A stretch of DNA of 64,000 bases, taken from assembly GCF_044005705.1 (NCBI RefSeq), contig NZ_JBIPKE010000014.1, positions 62,001 to 126,000 on the forward strand, in the 5' to 3' direction. The DNA is from Marinoscillum luteum. GTDB taxonomy: Bacteria; Bacteroidota; Bacteroidia; Cytophagales; Cyclobacteriaceae. Both the position numbers and the translations under genes were made by a program. Each line of letters starts with the position of its first letter. The first letter of the stretch is position 1. This document shows positions 8,601 to 15,761 of the stretch, piece after piece. Below the pieces are notes generated by a model, which worked only from the letters and a program-made list of their open reading frames with translations, was not told the DNA's origin and did no database searches.

Positions 8601-10327
8601 AACAATGTGGCTTCTGTGGAGAGCGAGAGAGTGGTCAACTCATTTCCCTGACAGTACAAAGTGGACAAATTATCGTTTTGGCTTAAGTCGAGCCCTGTCA
8701 GGTCGTTGTTGTAGATATAAAGTGTGGTCAACTGAGAATTATTGCTCAGGTCCAGGGTTGTGAGGGCATTGTTTGAGAGGTACAAAGACTTCAAATAGGC
8801 GTTTTGGGAGACATCCAAATCCGTCAATCCACAATACTCTGCCGAAAATTGGGAAATAAAAGGATTAAGACTAAGATCAAGTTCGGAAATCGTATTGCCA
8901 TTGATACTTAATGTGGAGATCTTTCCGAACCCTTCCAGACCAGCCAGATTGGTAATGCTCTTATAAGATAGCTCCAATGCCCCACTGAATGATGTAGCCT
9001 CGCTTACCTGAATCTCATCGTCATCATTGGTGTCTATGACGGGATTATGGGCCAACAGCGCATTTTTAAAATTCGTATTGGGGATATTGAGCACACAGTT
9101 CACATCAAACCCTGCTCCGGCAGGTATATCTGTCCAGTTGGAAGTAGAGTAATCCGCATCATCTACCGTAATACACGTGAGGTCGTCATTCCCTGTCGCG
9201 TCAAAACTTACAAAGTTGGTGTTGTTGCCATTGGCCACCGAAAGAATCAACAGCTCATTGTTTGCTACGTTTACAGTTGTCAGGGCGGCATTCTCACTCA
9301 AAGTCAACACCTTGATTGCATTACCAGACAGATTAAGGGAAGTGGCATTCTCAAAAGCTTCTATGCCGAGTGCTGTGGAGATACCCAGTCCACTGAGATC
9401 CAGTGCCCCGGTGTAGGCCAGAGCCTCGCTTTGGCGAATCTCTCCATCGTCGTTGGTGTCAATATCGGGAGTGTAAGTCAGCAATGCTTCCTTGAGATTG
9501 GCGTCAGGAATCCCTACTATTGGGTCGGCACAGTTGTCATCAAAACTCACCCCGGCATCTACATAAAGGGTAACTCCATTCATTGCCGGGTCATCTACCT
9601 GGATGCAGGTAAGTGCTGGATTGTTGAGTGTGTAGAGGTAAATAATTGACCCGGTGCCATTTTTGGCATTCAGGCTGGTGAGGTTATTGTTCTGACAGAA
9701 CAGGTATTGCAGATTGGTCAGACCACTGACATCCAGAGTGGTCAACTCACTATCATTGCAATACAGATGTGTCAGCTCTGAAAAAGACGTGAAATCAAAA
9801 GATGAACTCAGAGGATTGCCTCCATAGCCCAGGACTTTGAGTGACCCTGTGAGATGACTCAAGTCGATACTGCTGATATTGTTGCTTCCAAAATGTAAAT
9901 ATTTCAGCGCTACATTCTGACTCACATCAATGGTACTCAACTGATTATTGAAAGTATTAAGAGTATCCAGCAAGAGATTTTGAGTAACATCTAGTGTCGT
10001 AAGCTGATTATTATAACAAAACAAGCGTGTCAAGGCTATATTAGCGGTCACATCCAGGGCTGTAAGCTGATTAGCTCCGCAATTGAGTTTGGTGAGGTTT
10101 ACAAAGGCTTCAATGCCCGTGAGATCAGCAATGCTTTTATTGAAAACGCTGAGCTCTCCGGTAAAAGCCTCGGCTTCACTCACCTGAATCTGATTGTCTC
10201 CATTGGTATCAATCGTCGGGTTATGAGCAAGAATGGCCGCCTTAAAATTGGCGTCAGGAATCGTCACATTCTGCGCATGAGTAGCCACGGCAGATGTCAG
10301 AATTAGAATGGTTAGGAACTTTTTCAT
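2618..10327 (-). CDS. Giant T9SS-secreted surface protein: LRR modules plus MBG repeats
   Basis: The ORF opens at 10411, but the ATG at 10327 precedes a clean signal peptide (MKKFLTILILTSAVATHA), giving 2569 residues. Residues about 20-1600 are seven copies of one module. Each begins with an IPDANFK-like stretch and a calcium-loop-like DTNGDNQIQVSEA, runs through leucine-rich repeats (LTTLDVSxN, LxxLYCxxN) and ends with LTCIxVDDxxY...GVxFDxNC. A linker domain follows (about 1600-1770), then seven MBG-type repeats of about 81 residues (TYGExxPxLTYxISGFVxGEDxT). The C-terminus (about 2495-2569) is a T9SS type A sorting domain (VEVYPNPVSERLFI, GGVYMLAI). Such proteins are exported by SprA and fixed to the cell surface. 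Adhesion to polysaccharide or other cells is the likely role, by analogy. Upstream lie two palindromes and a TPR/LuxR regulator gene. Confidence 0.85.
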   Translation of the reverse strand: MKKFLTILILTSAVATHAQNVTIPDANFKAAILAHNPTIDTNGDNQIQVSEAEAFTGELSVFNKSIADLTGIEAFVNLTKLNCGANQLTALDVTANIALTRLFCYNNQLTTLDVTQNLLLDTLNTFNNQLSTIDVSQNVALKYLHFGSNNISSIDLSHLTGSLKVLGYGGNPLSSSFDFTSFSELTHLYCNDSELTTLDVSGLTNLQYLFCQNNNLTSLNAKNGTGSIIYLYTLNNPALTCIQVDDPAMNGVTLYVDAGVSFDDNCADPIVGIPDANLKEALLTYTPDIDTNDDGEIRQSEALAYTGALDLSGLGISTALGIEAFENATSLNLSGNAIKVLTLSENAALTTVNVANNELLILSVANGNNTNFVSFDATGNDDLTCITVDDADYSTSNWTDIPAGAGFDVNCVLNIPNTNFKNALLAHNPVIDTNDDDEIQVSEATSFSGALELSYKSITNLAGLEGFGKISTLSINGNTISELDLSLNPFISQFSAEYCGLTDLDVSQNAYLKSLYLSNNALTTLDLSNNSQLTTLYIYNNDLTGLDLSQNDNLSTLYCQGNELTTLSLSTEATLLVLDYGRNPLTGTFDFTPHTSLITLGCDGGEFTSLDVSMLPNLRSLNCNNNLLTELDLSANPDIFSLSAFNNQLTTFDPSGLPLLSQLNLGDNLLTTLDLSNSPALQTVQLPNNSLSSLDFSNGNALNYLDCRNNELTSLNINVGKNVNYLNATGNDDLTCISVYDVDFGATYINVPAGVGYDHNCDDPSINVVDPKLLEALLAYEPAIDLNANQIIETSEAAVFTGALDLSSLGIRNAAGLEAFSSIDALILDDNDFLRLDLSENSSLESLSAQNVGLTILKLNNGNNENFTTLSLAGNPDLLCINVDDPTYAENNWVGIPEGVGFSTDCAVNFEDETFKNHAIFKGYDLNDDDEIQLSEAEAVTGKLTDGYSHSSIGGIEAFQNITELDINSTYPLFTVDLTANHKLIKIYAASGYLSSLDLSMNPNLTHIDLDNARMTFLDIRNGHNDKITVFEARNIGYIDQNLTCINVDDVDYFYDNFSDMVDEEVFFDTNCDDPLVVIPDANFKSALLSMIEDNGDGEVRMSEAEAFEGTIDVSGEEIASLEGIQYFINAIGLVADNNLLTAIDVRRNRALISFSAANNSLTALDVANQNNENFTVFNATGNPDLTCIKVDDPAYAEANWTNVDEGVGFARYCDPNDVVYIPDYYMHTSLYAADVNSSGDITYAEADAYTGLVTIHSNTEDITGLEAFTNISGIRYSGSLIENFDFSPHQALTEINIYGSHNVQSVDFSQNVNLEVLSLSNIELGGVDLTTYPELNRLYLRNCGIASIDLSSSVNLENLNLSDNSLTGIDLSANTNLAYLYLYGNPLASIDLSANELLVEVDLSGAEITTLEVSHLSLLEDLRLEGAKKLTSLDVSQNELLYLLYASANGLEGGDPTPEDYGSLTQVLLPKGGELSDVTLDYHLLESIDLSGMTNSSLNVYLRGNKLKSVDFTGVTGSDFFLDLSLNDLDSIDLSEITGVNAVVNLNENPLKKATLGSVYEVALEDNPDLYCALVDDVAYAEANYFYDEQLTFTTVACENFEAEILSFDLPFQEGDEVIDGESETIMISVEDGTDVTSLEPTIEVPQGATVSPLGSQNFTDPVVYTVTSESGFFTKSYTVSVTVKSLQSITFESIPDKIYGDEAFDISVFASSGLPVDLSFVTGEDLISLSENEISILGTGLVTLQADQAGDSEYAAAVSVQRSFEISPAVLTVTAADAEITYGEAIPSLTYTISGFVNGEDETALDDNPEISTPATAESGAGNYAIELSEGTADNYTFLLEEAVLTIGKADLIVSALDHEMKYGETVGNLAYEIAGFITGEDETDLTTLPILTTGASSASAVGTYTINVSGAASDNYNFTYEQAVLTIQKALLTVTADDQSILYGEDLPELTYEITGFANNQDESVFTSQVIINTAATSTSPVGDYDILVSGAEATNYAFEFVSGILTIEKLDQVISFAALPDVVYGAEPIVLSSTSTSGNDVEFTLVSGPVVKNGNLLTITGAGSVVIEATVDADDIYHAASTVSRTFDITQATLTVTAESETMTYGESLPELSYEIAGFVYDEDVTALASVPEITTEATAMSPVGEYLITVANGAAANYVFVYEAGILEVNPAQLTISADDQSLIYGEAIPELTYTISGFVHSEDATVLDVLPVMATTAEETSGAGTYEITGSGALSGNYTFEYESGNLTIGKANLQISADDQSLIYGEAIPELTYTISGFVHGEDATVLDVLPVMATTAQETSGAGTYEITGSGALSGNYTFEYEAGNLTIGKANLQISAHNQSITYGDPIPPLTYTITGFVHGDDESDLEISPVLTTIATSSSDAGAYTIKVDGAASSDYEISYEHAVLTVGKAEALITLSELEVGYNGSPQSPVVTTTPEGLNYIIEFAAGSEPSEAGAYDFKVVIDEANYKGNAEGVFTISRPLSALNDVQVEVYPNPVSERLFIKGLDQEVNITIMALDGRMVHQEISKDTVEVSHLPGGVYMLAIQTLNRKVLRRIVID
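3328..3813 (-). repeat. Near-identical tandem 243-base repeat (two MBG units)
   Basis: Two adjacent copies, starting at about 3328 and 3571, differ at only scattered positions. The period of 243 bases equals 81 codons, one MBG domain. The encoded units both read ADDQSLIYGEAIPELTYTIS and continue with only a few substitutions. The other five MBG units are much more diverged, so this pair is a recent duplication or is kept similar by gene conversion. Confidence 0.85.
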
Positions 10328-10389
10328 AGGGCAAATAAATTTTCGGTTTGTGACAGTGAAAGTGGTCACAGAATCCAAAAAATTACCTA

Positions 10390-10435
10390 ACCCCATGGGG
10401 TAGTTTTGCACCTACCCGGCCGGGTAGTTTTTGCA
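10390..10435. promoter_or_regulatory. Paired palindromes and direct repeats: candidate operator of the giant gene
   Basis: Two perfect palindromes, ACCCCATGGGGT (10390-10401) and CTACCCGGCCGGGTAG (10412-10427), have centres 24 bases apart. On the right flank of each is a near-identical direct repeat, GGGTAGTTTTGCA (10398-10410) and GGGTAGTTTTTGCA (10422-10435). They lie 63-108 bases before the ATG of the LRR/MBG gene and just after the stop of the LuxR-type regulator gene. The paired dyads look like binding sites for a dimeric regulator. That the neighbouring regulator binds here is inference. Confidence 0.5.
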
Positions 10436-10451
10436 ACTAATTAATTATCAA

Positions 10452-12104
10452 CTACTTAGATGAAGACTTCATAGCCATCTTCAGGGCTTCCTTGCGGTTA
10501 GCTACCCCGAGTTTGGAGTAAATATTCTTTAGGTGAAACTTCACGGTATTGACGGAAACAAACACTTTTTCCGCAATTTCTGTATTGGTAAGATCGGAAA
10601 GCGCAAACTTCAACACCTCAAGCTCTCTCTCCGAGAGCGGATCCTGAATAGAGTCATTGAGTTGCTGGATTTCAATTCCAAGATCCTCCGCACTTCCATC
10701 CACAAGGCTCCTGATCTGAAGTCGAAGTTCATTGACTTGAGCCGTGAGCAAGCTTTTCTGAAGCCTATTACTTCTTCGAATTGAAAGAATCACAATCAAC
10801 CCCACCACCAGCAATAAAAAAATCACGGTAAGCAAAAGCACAATGTTTTGCTTGCGCTCGGCCAGTTGAAGCTCAGCCACCAGAGCCTTGGCTTCCAGCA
10901 AGGCTATTTGTTGCTCTTTTTGATTGGTTTGATATTCTCTGTCCAACACCAAAATTGCCCTCTGTTTATCTCGCTTAGACAAAGTATCTCTGATGGCCTG
11001 ATACCTTTTGTAGTAAGTCAACGCATCTTTCTGATTACCATAGCGCTCCTGTTCGCTGGCCATTTCGCGATAGACCAGTGCCTGGTCTTCGAGTAGGCCG
11101 TTTTCTTCCGCAATAAGTGCAGCCTGTATCAATAAATAGTCTGCCCGGTCCTTATTGGACAGGCCATTATGAGCCTGGGCCAGCGCCAAAGCAGATGCCA
11201 CCTGATACTGACCCTGCCCCACTTCTTTGAAGTAATTGTAGCATAAATTTCCTACACGGGTAGCGGCCGGAAATTCCCCCTTTGCATTGAAAATTTTGGT
11301 TTTGGTAATCCACTGTTTGGCCAGACTCAGGCTGTCATTGAGGTCTATGGCCGCTTCTTCTGCCATTCGGCTATAAAAAGTGGCGCTATCCAATTCTCCC
11401 ATTTTTAAATAGGCCTCACTTAATTTTCCTAAACGAAGTACATGGGTATTGTGATTGCCCGCTTTGGTGCTCTTTACCTTCAGGGCTCTTTTGTAATAGT
11501 CAACTGCCTGAGGATACTCCATGATAGAACACTTCAAATCACCAAGATTAACCAGGTCATAAGCCAGGGCGGTGCTGTCATTTAGGGCAAAATCAATCGC
11601 ATAGCCTTCGTTGTAATAGGCGGCTGATTCCTGATACATACCCAAATGACTATACAAAGTGCCCAAATGAGCCAATTGATTGGATATCTCCAATGAGTCA
11701 TCGGCCGCCCGACATATAGATAGGGCCATCTTGTAGTAGGGTATGGCATCCAGATACTTGCCGAGATACTTGTAAGTAAATCCTGTGTGACTGTAGCTCT
11801 CTATCAGGTAAACCGTATCCAGCGGATACTCATCCAGCACCGACACTGTCAGCAGGTAATTCTCAAGGGATTCCTCCACCTGGTTGAGAAAATAAAGGGC
11901 ATCGGCTTTGATCTGATAAATTCTGGACAGATTCTCTGGCTCTCCTTTCAAAATAGAATCCGCCTTTTCAACCACGAGTTGATACTTCTCCTGATTGTAT
12001 AAACTGAGCAGATACGACTCGCTGGATTGCCCCATACATCCGCTATAGGAAAACCATAGGATGAAGAAGCCGTAGCGGGCGATCGCCGGAAATGAATTAG
12101 ACAT
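10452..12104 (-). CDS. Membrane-spanning TPR regulator with C-terminal LuxR-type HTH
   Basis: A 550-residue protein. The N-terminus has a signal-like stretch with a possible lipobox (YSGC) or cleavage near residue 25. Residues about 30-390 are tetratricopeptide repeats (LAHLGTLYSHLGMYQESAAYY, LVNLGDLKCSIMEYPQAVDYYKRAL), then a charged coiled coil, one transmembrane helix (NIVLLLTVIFLLLVVGLIVIL) and a second coiled coil. The last 65 residues are a LuxR/GerE helix-turn-helix (LSERELEVLKFALSDLTNTEIAEKV followed by SVNTVKFHLKNIYSKLGV; read as two adjacent parts). This layout, periplasmic TPR sensor plus cytoplasmic DNA-binding domain on one chain, is common in Bacteroidota. It is the gene immediately upstream of the giant LRR/MBG gene on the same strand, which makes that gene its likely target. 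Confidence 0.85.
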   Translation of the reverse strand: MSNSFPAIARYGFFILWFSYSGCMGQSSESYLLSLYNQEKYQLVVEKADSILKGEPENLSRIYQIKADALYFLNQVEESLENYLLTVSVLDEYPLDTVYLIESYSHTGFTYKYLGKYLDAIPYYKMALSICRAADDSLEISNQLAHLGTLYSHLGMYQESAAYYNEGYAIDFALNDSTALAYDLVNLGDLKCSIMEYPQAVDYYKRALKVKSTKAGNHNTHVLRLGKLSEAYLKMGELDSATFYSRMAEEAAIDLNDSLSLAKQWITKTKIFNAKGEFPAATRVGNLCYNYFKEVGQGQYQVASALALAQAHNGLSNKDRADYLLIQAALIAEENGLLEDQALVYREMASEQERYGNQKDALTYYKRYQAIRDTLSKRDKQRAILVLDREYQTNQKEQQIALLEAKALVAELQLAERKQNIVLLLTVIFLLLVVGLIVILSIRRSNRLQKSLLTAQVNELRLQIRSLVDGSAEDLGIEIQQLNDSIQDPLSERELEVLKFALSDLTNTEIAEKVFVSVNTVKFHLKNIYSKLGVANRKEALKMAMKSSSK

Positions 12105-12189
12105 ACTTTAGGCAGCTGGGTAGAATAATCTTAATCTAATATAAAACTAGACAAAAACAGGAAAACAGCCTCTACTCTGCCCCAAACAA

Positions 12190-12213
12190 AAACACCGCCT
12201 TACAGCGGTGTTT
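12190..12213 (-). terminator. Rho-independent terminator of the rhodanese gene
   Basis: AAACACCGC and GCGGTGTTT form a 9-base-pair stem with a six-base loop. On the minus strand it is followed by TTTTGTTTGGGG. It lies 25 bases past the stop of the rhodanese gene at 12238 and upstream of the TPR/LuxR gene, so it separates those two transcripts. Confidence 0.8.
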
Positions 12214-12237
12214 CGTCAAATATTCATTGGTGACAGC

Positions 12238-12555
12238 TCAGTATTTCTGCACGCTTGGGTCTATCTCATCTGACCAGGCAAGGATTCCTCCCGCCAGGTT
12301 ATACAGGTTGTCAAACCCATGCTGCTGCTCCAGGTACTGGATGGCATTAGCACTTCGCTTACCACTGCGGCAGTGCACCACCACTTTTTTCTCTTTTGAG
12401 AACTTATCTGCGTTGTCTGGCACAGTAGACAATGGGATCAATTCCCCACCGATTTCGGCCACCTCAAATTCATTGGGCTCCCGCACATCGATGAGTTGAA
12501 AATCTTCACCACTATCCATCATTTGTTTCAGTTCTTTTACGCTTATCTCTTTCAC
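12238..12555 (-). CDS. Single-domain rhodanese-like sulfurtransferase
   Basis: 105 residues with no signal peptide, so cytoplasmic. The chain is one rhodanese domain: LIDVREPNEFEVAEI near the N-terminus, the active-site loop HCRSGKRS with catalytic Cys62, and the closing LAGGILAW. Such proteins carry a persulfide sulfur on the cysteine and hand it to acceptors; the size and loop resemble GlpE/PspE-type single-domain enzymes. It is divergent from metZ, a sulfur-incorporating methionine enzyme, with 85 bases between. A link to sulfur metabolism is plausible but not shown. Confidence 0.85.
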   Translation of the reverse strand: MKEISVKELKQMMDSGEDFQLIDVREPNEFEVAEIGGELIPLSTVPDNADKFSKEKKVVVHCRSGKRSANAIQYLEQQHGFDNLYNLAGGILAWSDEIDPSVQKY

Positions 12556-12640
12556 TACTTTAGATTTAAGGTTTATTTACATATTTGCATTCCAAAAAAA
12601 TCACCCCGCTTTTTTATAACGAGCCCTAAAGATAAATCCG

Positions 12641-13816
12641 ATGAGCGACAAAAAGTTCGAAACCGCGGCAATAAGACATCAAATAGAGCGATCTTCTCAA
12701 AAAGAGCACTCTTCTCCTATCTACATGACTTCCAGCTTCAAGTTTGACGATGCGGAGGACGCCCGATCGCTATTTGCTGAAGAAAAGGAAGGAAATATTT
12801 ATTCTCGCTATTCCAACCCGAACACGGACGAGTTTATCCAGAAGCTATGCCTGCTGGAAGGCGCCGAAACGGGTATGGCGATGGCCTCCGGAATGGCCGC
12901 TATGTTTACCAGTCTGGCGGCCTTCCTCAGCAGTGGCGACCATGTGGTAGCATCGCGTTCACTTTTTGGATCCACGCATCAGATTCTCACCAAACTCTTA
13001 CCCAAATGGGGCATCTCCAGCACGTATGTGGATATTCTGGATGATGCTGGCTGGGAAAAGGCCATTCAGCCCAACACCAAAATGATCTTCCTCGAGACTC
13101 CAAGCAATCCTGCTTTGGATCTGGTAGACCTGGAGAAAATCTGTGCGCTTGGCAAGTCCAAAGGCATTCTGGTAAATGTGGACAATTGCTTTGCCACGCC
13201 CTACCTGCAAAACCCTATCAAATGGGGCGCAGACATTGTCACTCATTCGGCTACCAAGTTCATCGATGGACAGGGCCGGGTAATTGGTGGGGCCATTGTT
13301 ACTACTGAGGAGCTCTTTCCTGAAATCAAATTTATGGCGCGACACACCGGTCCATCCATGTCACCCTTCAACGGTTGGCTGCTGTCCAAAAGTCTGGAAA
13401 CCCTGGCCGTGCGCATGGACAAGCACTGTGACAATGCCCTGAAACTGGCTCAACACCTGGAAGGGCATTCGGCACTCAAGCAGGTTCGGTATCCGTTTTT
13501 ACCATCATTCCCACAGTACGAGCTGGCCAAAAAGCAAATGCGACTTGGTGGTGGTATAGTGACTTTTGAGCTTAAAGGGGGAATTGATCAGGGCAGAAAG
13601 TTTCTCGATGCATTGGAAATGATCTCACTGTCTGCCAACCTGGGTGACACGCGTACCATTGCTACGCATCCTGCCTCTACCACCCATAGCAAACTTTCCG
13701 AAGAGGAGAGATTGGCCGTGGGCATTACCCCCGGTCTTGTGAGAGTATCCGTAGGCCTGGAGCATATGGACGACATCATTGCTGATGTAGAGCAGGCATT
13801 GGACCGATCCAAATAG
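12641..13816 (+). CDS. metZ: O-succinylhomoserine sulfhydrylase (PLP, Cys/Met metabolism family)
   Basis: 391 residues, the usual length for the Cys/Met-metabolism PLP enzymes. Seen: SRYSNPNTDEF (substrate and phosphate binding from the partner subunit), ASGMAAM, FLETPSNP, VDNCFATPYLQNP and the PLP lysine in HSATKFIDGQGR (Lys206). The sequence around the lysine, SATK(F/Y)IDGQGR, is the form found in MetZ more than in cystathionine gamma-synthase. MetZ makes homocysteine directly from O-succinylhomoserine and sulfide in methionine synthesis. Alternatives are O-acetylhomoserine sulfhydrylase or methionine gamma-lyase, which share the fold. An imperfect promoter -7 (CATATTTG) lies at 12580-12587. 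Confidence 0.8.
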   Translation: MSDKKFETAAIRHQIERSSQKEHSSPIYMTSSFKFDDAEDARSLFAEEKEGNIYSRYSNPNTDEFIQKLCLLEGAETGMAMASGMAAMFTSLAAFLSSGDHVVASRSLFGSTHQILTKLLPKWGISSTYVDILDDAGWEKAIQPNTKMIFLETPSNPALDLVDLEKICALGKSKGILVNVDNCFATPYLQNPIKWGADIVTHSATKFIDGQGRVIGGAIVTTEELFPEIKFMARHTGPSMSPFNGWLLSKSLETLAVRMDKHCDNALKLAQHLEGHSALKQVRYPFLPSFPQYELAKKQMRLGGGIVTFELKGGIDQGRKFLDALEMISLSANLGDTRTIATHPASTTHSKLSEEERLAVGITPGLVRVSVGLEHMDDIIADVEQALDRSK

Positions 13817-13829
13817 GCAGTCACCGTCT

Positions 13830-15134
13830 CTACAGCAACATGCTGGTCATCTCCGGGAAAATCACCAGCAAGATCAAAAAAGCAATCTGAATCAGCACGA
13901 AAGGGATGATTCCCTGATAAAGGTGGCTGGTTTTCACCTCTGGTGGGGCCACGCCTTTCAGGTAAAAAAGCGCAAAACCAAACGGAGGGGTAAGAAAAGA
14001 AGTCTGCAGATTGACGGCCAGTAAGATCCCAATCCAGATCAGGTCTATGCCCATGGCCACAAAAAGAGGTGCTACCACAGGCACTATGATGAAAACAATT
14101 TCGATGAAGTCTATAAAAAAACCGGCCACAAACACCAGTACCATCACCAAAAAGAGAAAAGCATAAGGACTCATATCTGCCCGCTCTATCAATCCCAGAA
14201 ATAATTTATCGCCCTCCAGGCCCCTGAATACAAGGGAAAATGCTGTAGCGCCCACCAGGATCATAAAGACCATAGAGGTAAGCAGTGTGGTTTCTCTCAT
14301 CACCTCTTTCAGCACAGGCATAGTGAGCTTGCGCTGTGACAGTGTGAGTAATATGGCCCCAAAGGCTCCTACTCCGGCGGCTTCTGTAGGAGAAGCAATT
14401 CCTGCAAAAATGGACCCCAATACCGCCAGAATCAGGAGAAAAGGAAAAACAAAAGACTTCACTAACTCTCCGGAAAAGCCCCTTTCCCGAAAGGCAGACA
14501 CTTCAGCTTTGGGCATGGCTGGCGCCCTACCGGGAAATACCTGCGCATAGATAACAATGTAAAGTACGTAACAGACTACCAGACCAACCCCGGGAATCAC
14601 GGCGGCCAAAAACAAGTCACCCACCGGCACATTGAGGACGCTACCCAGCAGCACTAATACTACCGAAGGGGGAATAATCTGCCCCAGGGTACCGGAAGAA
14701 GCAATCACTCCGGTGCTCAACCTCGGGCCATATCCACGCTTCAGCATAGTGGGCAAGGAAATCAACCCCATGGTGACCACCGTGGCACCAACGATACCGG
14801 TGGAGGCAGCCAGCATAGCCCCCACAATGACCACAGAGATGGCTAAGCCACCTCTGAACCTGCCAAAAAGTAGCGCCATGGTTTCCAGAAGGCGCTCGGC
14901 GATCCCGGATTTCTCCAGCATGATCCCCATAAAAACAAACAAGGGTACCGCCAGCAAGACGAAGTTTTGCATGGTACCATATACCCTGAGTGCCAGGAGA
15001 TAAAAGAAGTCTACGTCAAAGACCACAATGCCCACCAACACCGAGAGGCCTCCAAGGGTAAATGCTACCGGAAAGCCAAACAGGATCAGGACAAAAATGG
15101 TGGCAAACAAAATAATCGGGAGATACTCAATCAT
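13830..15134 (-). CDS. dctM: TRAP transporter large permease subunit DctM
   Basis: 434 residues, almost entirely hydrophobic helices, matching the ~430-residue DctM family. Hallmarks include LFGFPVAFTLGG at the start, the segment ASSGTLGQIIPPSVVLVLLG (first half, residues ~150-170), SPTEAAGVGAFGA, GFFIDFIEI and LQTSFLTPPFGFALFYLKG. DctM is the ion-driven translocating subunit in the inner membrane. It overlaps the end of dctQ by 8 bases, so the two are translationally coupled. No substrate-binding-protein gene sits next to it; the DctP-type protein at 1422 is the obvious candidate partner. It converges on metZ with only 13 bases between stops. Confidence 0.93.
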   Translation of the reverse strand: MIEYLPIILFATIFVLILFGFPVAFTLGGLSVLVGIVVFDVDFFYLLALRVYGTMQNFVLLAVPLFVFMGIMLEKSGIAERLLETMALLFGRFRGGLAISVVIVGAMLAASTGIVGATVVTMGLISLPTMLKRGYGPRLSTGVIASSGTLGQIIPPSVVLVLLGSVLNVPVGDLFLAAVIPGVGLVVCYVLYIVIYAQVFPGRAPAMPKAEVSAFRERGFSGELVKSFVFPFLLILAVLGSIFAGIASPTEAAGVGAFGAILLTLSQRKLTMPVLKEVMRETTLLTSMVFMILVGATAFSLVFRGLEGDKLFLGLIERADMSPYAFLFLVMVLVFVAGFFIDFIEIVFIIVPVVAPLFVAMGIDLIWIGILLAVNLQTSFLTPPFGFALFYLKGVAPPEVKTSHLYQGIIPFVLIQIAFLILLVIFPEMTSMLL

Positions 15135-15627
15135 GACTCAAGATGGTCTTCAGCGATTTCAAAATAATGGAAACACCCTGCAAGCCCAGGAGTAAAAAGC
15201 CAACCGGGATCGTCGACTTTATGATAAATCTGGCTGGCAAGCCGCCAGGATCAGGACTGGTTTCACCCATCAGGTAGGCATTTTTAGTAAACTGATAGCC
15301 CTCGCCAATGCCTATCACACAGAGGGGGATCAACAAAAACAAACACCCGATCAAATTCACCACGGCCTTTTGACGATCCGAAAATCGTTGATAAAAGACA
15401 TCTACCCGCACATGCTTGTCCTGATGGAGTGTCCACCCGGCAGAGAGTAAAAACAGGGCAGCAAACAAGTGCCATTCCAGCTCGAAAGAAGCCGAAGAGG
15501 TCATGTGAAAGGTGTACCGAAGCGCCACATCTATGATGATAATTACCACCAACAGGAGACTCAGCCAGCTCACGCTCTTGCCAACATACTCATTGACCCC
15601 ATCAATCCATTCTGAAATTCTGATCAC
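15127..15627 (-). CDS. dctQ: TRAP transporter small permease subunit DctQ
   Basis: 166 residues with four predicted transmembrane helices, the normal form of DctQ. The chain has VSWLSLLLVVIIIIDVALRY in helix 1, FELEWHLFAALFLLSAGWTL in helix 2, the typical DKHVRVDVFYQRF loop and a last helix STIPVGFLLLGLQGVSIIL. DctQ binds DctM and helps dock the loaded binding protein. It is the first gene of a two-gene operon with dctM. The 134-base gap on its upstream side is shared with the divergent TonB-receptor operon. Confidence 0.92.
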   Translation of the reverse strand: MIRISEWIDGVNEYVGKSVSWLSLLLVVIIIIDVALRYTFHMTSSASFELEWHLFAALFLLSAGWTLHQDKHVRVDVFYQRFSDRQKAVVNLIGCLFLLIPLCVIGIGEGYQFTKNAYLMGETSPDPGGLPARFIIKSTIPVGFLLLGLQGVSIILKSLKTILSHD

Positions 15628-15761
15628 ATTTTTAATTTTTTTGAAGTTTCATGCTACCGCCAGCACCAATATATCCGCCATTTATCAAAAAATACATTAG
15701 ATACAGGAAATGGATACCAAAAAACCACCAAAATCAATATTTCCCCAATATCATTGCGGAT

